This document shows, piece after piece, positions 58,520 to 64,000 of a stretch of DNA of 64,000 nucleotides (the stretch's first letter is position 1; each line of letters starts with the position of its first letter). Position numbers and translations under genes: made by a program. The stretch is from an uncultured Chloroflexota bacterium (lineage in GTDB: Bacteria; Chloroflexota; Dehalococcoidia; Lucifugimonadales; UBA826). Location: NCBI GenBank assembly GCA_913045625.1, contig CAJWPE010000001.1:84068-148067 (forward strand). The letters are read 5' to 3'. The notes under the pieces are model-generated. The model saw only the letters and a list, made by a program, of their open reading frames with translations, was not told where the DNA came from and did not search any database.

Positions 58520-59143
58520 GTGTCAGTTAAGGGATTAATAGGAAAAGTAATTGGAGGTACTCAGTACTTCTATGAAGATGGAACTGCTGAGGCAGTTACA
58601 GTGATTCAAGTTGGTCCATGTTTTGTAACTCAAATTAAGAATGATGAGATCGATGGATATCAAAGTGTTCAGTTAGGTTATGAAACTGTTAAAAAAGTTA
58701 ATAAGCCATCTGTGGGGCACTTCAATAAATCAGGTGATTTATTTTTTAGATACTTACGAGAATTTAAAGCGGATGACTACTCAGGCATTTCTTTGGGAGA
58801 CCAATTTGATGTCAGTATTTTTGAGGAAGGCGAGAAAGTCCATGTGACAGGGACTTCTAAAGGTAAGGGTTTTCAAGGTGGAGTGAAACGATATAACTTC
58901 AGAGGTGGTCCTAAAACTCATGGGCAATCTGATAGGCACAGGGCTCCTGGTTCTATCGGTGCAGGTTCTACACCTGGAAGAGTTATTAAAGGAATGAGAA
59001 TGGCGGGTCGAATGGGCGGAGATCAAGTTACTGTTAAAAATCTAAAAGTTGTAAATGTTGATGTTGAAAATAATAGATTGTTAGTTAAAGGTGCAGTACC
59101 GGGTAGGTATGAATCTTTAATATTGATTAAAAAGAGTTCGTAG
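58520..59143 (+). CDS. rplC: 50S ribosomal protein L3
   Basis: VTGTSKGKGFQGGVKRYNFRGGPKTHGQSDRHRAPGSIG. Confidence 0.97.
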   Translation: MSVKGLIGKVIGGTQYFYEDGTAEAVTVIQVGPCFVTQIKNDEIDGYQSVQLGYETVKKVNKPSVGHFNKSGDLFFRYLREFKADDYSGISLGDQFDVSIFEEGEKVHVTGTSKGKGFQGGVKRYNFRGGPKTHGQSDRHRAPGSIGAGSTPGRVIKGMRMAGRMGGDQVTVKNLKVVNVDVENNRLLVKGAVPGRYESLILIKKSS

Positions 59144-59149
59144 GTAGAA

Positions 59150-59908
59150 ATGAAATTACAAGTTACAGATATAAAAGGTATAAGTACTGGAAACATTGAT
59201 GTTCGTGAGGATGTTTTTAGCGTCCCTGCTAAAACTGCTTTGGTTCACCAAGTAGTTGTCGGATATTTATCTAATAAAAGACAGGGAACTGCAAAAACAA
59301 AAACTCGTTCTGAGGTGTCTGGAGGTGGTGCTAAACCTCGTCCACAAAAAGGTTCTGGAAGGTCTAGGCAAGGTTCAATTCGTTCGCCTATTTGGGTAGG
59401 TGGAGGAAGAGCTTTTGGGCCATCTCCAAGAAGTTTTAGAAAAAACACTCCTAAGAAAATGAGACGTTTGGCGATGTTGTCTGTTTTGTCTGACAAGGCT
59501 CGTCAAGGTAATCTTTTGTTGGTAGACAATTTTGATATTCAAAACTCAAAAACCAAGTCAGTGGTTAACTTACTTGGAGCACTTTCTGTTAACGGGTCCT
59601 CTTTGTTAGTAACTGATGGAGTGAATTCTGATTTGGTTAGATCTGCACAGAATATAGATTCTGTAAAAACATTACCCGTACAACTTCTGAATGCTTTAGA
59701 TCTTATGAACAAAAAATGGATAGTTATGAGTGTTGATGCAGTACGGAAAGTTGAAGAGATTTGGGGCGGTGTTTATAAGGGTGAAAATATATTTTCAAAC
59801 ATTGAGTCTACTGATGTAGTGTCAGATTTAGAGGCTGTGGGGAGTGATTCAGTTTCTGAAATGGATGAAATTAGATCCGCAGTAGAGGAGATTATTTCTA
59901 ATGAGTAA
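59150..59908 (+). CDS. rplD: 50S ribosomal protein L4
   Basis: RQGTAKTKTRSEVSGGGAKPRPQKGSGRSRQGSIRSPIWVGGGRAFGP; acidic C-terminal tail. Confidence 0.97.
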   Translation: MKLQVTDIKGISTGNIDVREDVFSVPAKTALVHQVVVGYLSNKRQGTAKTKTRSEVSGGGAKPRPQKGSGRSRQGSIRSPIWVGGGRAFGPSPRSFRKNTPKKMRRLAMLSVLSDKARQGNLLLVDNFDIQNSKTKSVVNLLGALSVNGSSLLVTDGVNSDLVRSAQNIDSVKTLPVQLLNALDLMNKKWIVMSVDAVRKVEEIWGGVYKGENIFSNIESTDVVSDLEAVGSDSVSEMDEIRSAVEEIISNE

Positions 59909-60194
59909 AGGGCATAAATTTACTATTTTGAGAAGACCTCTCGTTACAGAGAAATCTACCTTATTGCAAGAGCAAAATCGTTATTCCTTTGAGGTTTCCC
60001 AGCAAGCTACAAAATTGGAAATTAAAGAAGCTGTTCAAGATGCCTTTAATGTAAAGGTAACGAAAGTGAATACTATGACGGTTCAAGGAAAGAGAAAGAG
60101 ATTTGGGCCTAAATTTTCTCAAAAGAAAACTTGGAAAAAAGCTATAGTAACTGTTTCACAAGGTGATTCAATTACTATTTTTGAGGGAGTGTAG
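59901..60194 (+). CDS. rplW: 50S ribosomal protein L23
   Basis: [48 protein letters not shown]. Confidence 0.97.
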   Translation: MSKGHKFTILRRPLVTEKSTLLQEQNRYSFEVSQQATKLEIKEAVQDAFNVKVTKVNTMTVQGKRKRFGPKFSQKKTWKKAIVTVSQGDSITIFEGV

Positions 60195-60195
60195 T

Positions 60196-61029
60196 ATGCC
60201 ATTAAAAAGCAGAAAACCTTTAACCCCAGGACAAAGAGGGTTAATTTTACAAACTACTGATGATATTACTTCTAGTAAACCAAAAAAATCTCTCCTGAAA
60301 CCAATTAAAAAAACTGGTGGCCGGAACTCACAAGGTAAAGTTACTGTACGACACAGAGGTGGTGGTCATAAAAGAAGGTTTAGGGTAATTGATTTCAAAA
60401 GAGATAATTTTGGGGTTCCAGGAACAGTTCATAGTATTGAGTATGACCCTAATAGATCATCAAGAATTGCTTTGATAAAATTTGCTGATGGTGACTGGAG
60501 ATACATTTTAGCTCCAAATCAACTAAGAGTTGATGACTCAGTTATGTCTGGAGAGGGATCTGATTTTAAGCCTGGTAACGCATTACCGTTAGAAAAGATT
60601 CCATCTGGAACTATAGTTCATAACATTGAATTACAAGTTGGGCGTGGCGGTCAAATTGTTAGAAGTGCAGGAGCCTCTGCGCAAGTTTTAGCAAAAGAGG
60701 GTAAATATACCTTATTACGATTACCATCAGGTGAAATGAGAAATATTTTAAGCACATGCATGGCTACTATTGGTCAGTTAAGTGCAGTTGATACCAAAAA
60801 TGTGAAACTAGGAAAAGCTGGTAGGAAGAGACATTTAGGTAGAAGGCCTGAAGTTAGAGGAGTTGCAATGGCTCCTAATGCCCACCCTCACGGTGGAGGT
60901 GAAGGTCGATCTCCAATTGGTATGCCAGGTCCAAAAACTCCTTGGGGTAAACCTGCTTTGGGATTGAGGACTAGAAAGAAAAATAAACCTTCTAACAAAT
61001 TTATTGTTAGAAGAAGATACAACAAGTAG
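60196..61029 (+). CDS. rplB: 50S ribosomal protein L2
   Basis: [63 protein letters not shown] at 60196. Confidence 0.98.
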   Translation: MPLKSRKPLTPGQRGLILQTTDDITSSKPKKSLLKPIKKTGGRNSQGKVTVRHRGGGHKRRFRVIDFKRDNFGVPGTVHSIEYDPNRSSRIALIKFADGDWRYILAPNQLRVDDSVMSGEGSDFKPGNALPLEKIPSGTIVHNIELQVGRGGQIVRSAGASAQVLAKEGKYTLLRLPSGEMRNILSTCMATIGQLSAVDTKNVKLGKAGRKRHLGRRPEVRGVAMAPNAHPHGGGEGRSPIGMPGPKTPWGKPALGLRTRKKNKPSNKFIVRRRYNK

Positions 61030-61038
61030 AGGAAAAAA

Positions 61039-61323
61039 ATGTCTAGATCCATTAAAAAAGGTCCATACGTTCATCCTAAATTGGCTAAGAAAGTTGAAAG
61101 AATAGTCAATTCAAATAGTAGAGAAGTAATCAAGACTTGGTCACGATCTTCAATGATTATGCCCGATATGATTGGTTTAACTATTGCAGTCCATGATGGT
61201 CGCAGACATGTTCCGGTATTTGTTGCAGAAAATATGGTTGGACATAAATTAGGTGAATTTGCACCTACTAGAACATTTAGAGGACATTCTTCTAAATCTG
61301 AAAGAATTTCTAGAGTTGGGTAA
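61039..61323 (+). CDS. rpsS: 30S ribosomal protein S19
   Basis: [48 protein letters not shown]. Confidence 0.98.
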   Translation: MSRSIKKGPYVHPKLAKKVERIVNSNSREVIKTWSRSSMIMPDMIGLTIAVHDGRRHVPVFVAENMVGHKLGEFAPTRTFRGHSSKSERISRVG

Positions 61324-61334
61324 AAGGTAGAAAA

Positions 61335-61673
61335 ATGAGTATTAGAGCCTTAAGTAAAAATACAGGTATTTCAGTCAAAAAATTAAAACCTATTGTTAAT
61401 TTAGTTCGTGGTATGAATGTAAATGAAGCATTAGTGCAATTGCAATTTATGCAATCCCCTGCAGCAGAAAAAGTTGCTAAAACTGTTAAATCTGCAGTGT
61501 CTAATGCTGAAAATGAATTGATGGCTCGTTCAGAAGATCTAATTGTTTCTGAAATTTTTGCAAATGAAGGCCCTAGGCTGAAAAGATATAGAGCTGAAGC
61601 AAGAGGAAGAGCAGGAAGGATTCAAAAAAGAAGTAGTCATATAACTGTAGTAGTTGCAGAGGAGAGTGTTTAG
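61335..61673 (+). CDS. rplV: 50S ribosomal protein L22
   Basis: VNLVRGMNVNEALVQLQFM...GPRLKRYRAEARGRAGRIQKRSSHITVVV. Confidence 0.97.
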   Translation: MSIRALSKNTGISVKKLKPIVNLVRGMNVNEALVQLQFMQSPAAEKVAKTVKSAVSNAENELMARSEDLIVSEIFANEGPRLKRYRAEARGRAGRIQKRSSHITVVVAEESV

Positions 61674-62470
61674 TGGGACAAAAAATTCATCCAAACGGAT
61701 TTAGAGTAGGTATCACTCGAGACTGGCATGCTACTTGGTTTGCTCATAAAAAAGAAGAATATGCCTCTTTGGTTCGTGAAGATATTAATATTCGTAAGGT
61801 TATTAGTTCTCTTTACCAAGATGCAGCAATTTCTAAAGTTGATATTCAAAGAGACTCAGAAGAAGTTTCTGTAACTATTCATACTGCACGACCCGGTATA
61901 GTGATAGGTCGAGGTGGCCAAAGAGTTGATGAGTTAAGAAAAACATTAGAAACGCTAACTGGTAACAGACGTGCAAAATTAAACGTTAAAGAAATCAGAG
62001 ATTCTGAGCTTGATGCGTATTTGGTTGCACGTAATGTTGCAGACCAACTTGAAAGAAGAATTGCTTTTAGAAGAGCTATGAGACAAGCAATTACTAGAAC
62101 TATGCAGTCAGGAGCTGAAGGGATCAAGATTTTATGTTCTGGTCGTTTGGCAGGAGCAGATATTGCTAGGGCTGAAAAAGCTATGGAAGGGAGAGTTCCT
62201 CTTCATACTTTGCGAGCTGATATTGATTATGGATTAGCTGAAGCTCAGACTGAATTTGGTGTGATAGGAGTAAAAGTATGGATTTGCCGAGGTGAAATAT
62301 TAAATCCCACTTTAGTTGGAGACACTTCTGTTGAATCGGATATTATTTCTGATGTAGATCAGGAAGATGATTCTGAAGTTCCAGCTATTCAGGTTGTGGT
62401 TACTGCCCAAGACGATAAGCAGAATCTAAATATTAGTGTTGAAGAAACTGAAGATAAGGACACTCAATAA
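61673..62470 (+). CDS. rpsC: 30S ribosomal protein S3
   Basis: [24 protein letters not shown] domain, [18 protein letters not shown] start; acidic C-terminal tail. Confidence 0.98.
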   Translation: MGQKIHPNGFRVGITRDWHATWFAHKKEEYASLVREDINIRKVISSLYQDAAISKVDIQRDSEEVSVTIHTARPGIVIGRGGQRVDELRKTLETLTGNRRAKLNVKEIRDSELDAYLVARNVADQLERRIAFRRAMRQAITRTMQSGAEGIKILCSGRLAGADIARAEKAMEGRVPLHTLRADIDYGLAEAQTEFGVIGVKVWICRGEILNPTLVGDTSVESDIISDVDQEDDSEVPAIQVVVTAQDDKQNLNISVEETEDKDTQ

Positions 62471-62472
62471 AT

Positions 62473-62892
62473 ATGTTGCAACCTAAGAGAACTAAATATA
62501 GAAGTCATCATCGCGGACGTCGTAAGGGCGTAGCTGTTGCAGGTAGTACTTTAAACTTTGGTGAATATGGTTTGAAAACTACTGAGGCTGCTTGGTTGAC
62601 CTCTCGGCAAATAGAAGCTGCTCGTCGTGCTATGACTAGATACGCTAGAAGAGGCGGCAGAATGTGGATCAGAGTTTTCCCTGATAAAAGTGTAACGGCT
62701 AGAGCTGCAGAAACACGAATGGGTAAAGGTAAAGGTGCACCGGATCATTGGGTAGCGGTAGTAAAGCCAGGCAAAGTTTTATTTGAAATGGCTGGAATTC
62801 CAGAGGAAACTGCTAAACACGCATTGACATTAGCTGCTTCAAAGATGCCTATGGCAACTAAGATTGTTGTTAAACCTGGGATAGGATCTTAA
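62473..62892 (+). CDS. rplP: 50S ribosomal protein L16
   Basis: [21 protein letters not shown], RIFPDKSVTxR-like and [23 protein letters not shown]. Confidence 0.98.
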   Translation: MLQPKRTKYRSHHRGRRKGVAVAGSTLNFGEYGLKTTEAAWLTSRQIEAARRAMTRYARRGGRMWIRVFPDKSVTARAAETRMGKGKGAPDHWVAVVKPGKVLFEMAGIPEETAKHALTLAASKMPMATKIVVKPGIGS

Positions 62893-62904
62893 AAAGGATA
62901 TTTT

Positions 62905-63108
62905 ATGGCAGAAATAGATGAAATAAGAGCATTGAGTGATAGTGATTTACAGTCAAACCTAGATTCTATTCAAGAAGAATTGATGAATATGAGGTTTAGG
63001 GTAGCAACTATGCAAATGACCAATATAAATGAAATGAAATTAGCAAAGAAACGTATAGCAAAGATAAAAACAGTAATTAGAGAAAGAGAAATAGCAGAGA
63101 GTTATTAA
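62905..63108 (+). CDS. rpmC: 50S ribosomal protein L29
   Basis: Helical 67-aa ORF between rplP and rps[17 protein letters not shown]. Confidence 0.95.
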   Translation: MAEIDEIRALSDSDLQSNLDSIQEELMNMRFRVATMQMTNINEMKLAKKRIAKIKTVIREREIAESY

Positions 63109-63440
63109 TGAGTCACGATAGGCGAAAAATTAGAACTGGGAAAGTAGTAAGCAATTCAATGGATAAAACCATTGTAGTTTCTGTCGAGTGGAGACAACCC
63201 CATAGAATATATAAAAAAAATGTTCGAAAATGGAGTCGATTTAAGGTACATGACGAAACTAATCAATGTTCATTGGGCGATGTAGTAAGAATTATTGAAA
63301 CAAGGCCATTATCGAAGACCAAAAATTGGAAAGTCCAAGAGATTATTCAAAAAGGTGATTTGGCAGATATTCAACCCCATGAGATTAACGATAATTCTAT
63401 GAGTGAGAATGATTCTAATCAAATGGAAGGTGTTTCATGA
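63108..63440 (+). CDS. rpsQ: 30S ribosomal protein S17
   Basis: [45 protein letters not shown]; extended C-terminus. Confidence 0.96.
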   Translation: MSHDRRKIRTGKVVSNSMDKTIVVSVEWRQPHRIYKKNVRKWSRFKVHDETNQCSLGDVVRIIETRPLSKTKNWKVQEIIQKGDLADIQPHEINDNSMSENDSNQMEGVS

Positions 63441-63805
63441 TACAACAGTACACACGTTTAAAAGTTGCTGATAATTCTGGAGCCAGAGTTTTGAGTTGTA
63501 TTGGAGTTCCTGGGGGTTCAGGTAGAAAATATGCTTGGTTAGGTGATGTGATTGTTGCTTCAGTAAAAGAAGCTGCTCCATCTGCCGCAGTTAAAAAAGG
63601 CGATGTTGTAAAAGCTGTAGTAGTGCGAACTTCTAAGGCACATCGAAGAAAAGACGGATCACATATTAAGTTTGATGAAAATGCTGCTGTTGTGATTAAT
63701 GATGACAGAATGCCTAGAGGTACAAGAATTTTTGGTCCTGTAGCTAGAGAATTAAGAGACAAAGATTTTATGCGAATTGTTTCTCTTGCTCCTGAGGTGA
63801 TTTAG
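63437..63805 (+). CDS. rplN: 50S ribosomal protein L14
   Basis: [28 protein letters not shown]...[30 protein letters not shown]. Confidence 0.98.
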   Translation: MIQQYTRLKVADNSGARVLSCIGVPGGSGRKYAWLGDVIVASVKEAAPSAAVKKGDVVKAVVVRTSKAHRRKDGSHIKFDENAAVVINDDRMPRGTRIFGPVARELRDKDFMRIVSLAPEVI

Positions 63806-63806
63806 T

Positions 63807-64000
63807 ATGAAACTTAAAAAAAATGACACTGTAATGGTAATGAGAGGGCGAGACAGAGGTAAACAAGGAGTTGTACAAGAATGCTTACCTGAAAAGTCAC
63901 GCGTTATTGTTGAGGGTGTGAATTTAGTTAAAAAACATACAAAGCCTCAAGGTATGAGAGCTGGAGGAATTATTGAAACAGAATTACCTATTCATGTTTC
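63807..64000 (+). CDS. rplX: 50S ribosomal protein L24, truncated by the window edge
   Basis: [49 protein letters not shown], open to base 64000; not in the ORF track. Confidence 0.95.
   Translation, partial: MKLKKNDTVMVMRGRDRGKQGVVQECLPEKSRVIVEGVNLVKKHTKPQGMRAGGIIETELPIHV

Noticed and set aside
63415-63762. Track ORF (-) opposite rplN
   Set aside because: Antisense to a highly conserved ribosomal gene; same reasoning for 59245-59496, 58781-59026, 61879-62127 and 62551-62748.

Overview
This is a low-GC bacterial chromosome window with dense gene packing. By gene content it resembles a marine Chloroflexota such as the SAR202 lineage, but that is an inference and was not tested. From left to right it contains: a FAS-II/phospholipid cluster (FabL-like SDR, fabG, plsX, two small MaoC dehydratases) divergent from serS; a sugar-acid/oxidoreductase cluster; MFS carriers; ggt, proB and proA; a VWA gene followed by DUF1800-DUF1501-NHL; a double-length CaiB CoA-transferase; tRNA-Ala(GGC); a second DUF1800-NHL locus that lacks DUF1501; two enolase-superfamily genes around an orphan HTH-like gene; prfA-prmC; a guaB3-like gene; queG followed by an Nmad3-like gene; a Fur-type regulator with a metal ABC operon; a TPP riboswitch followed by thiXYZ-like genes and thiD; hisS; relA/spoT; and the ribosomal protein superoperon (rpsL to rplX, cut by the window edge). 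No CRISPR array, prophage or intact IS element was seen. The best candidates for an undescribed system are the duplicated DUF1800/(DUF1501)/NHL module with its VWA neighbour, and the queG plus Nmad3-like pair. Several inverted repeats, short ORFs missed by the track and one unexplained intergenic interval are also reported.
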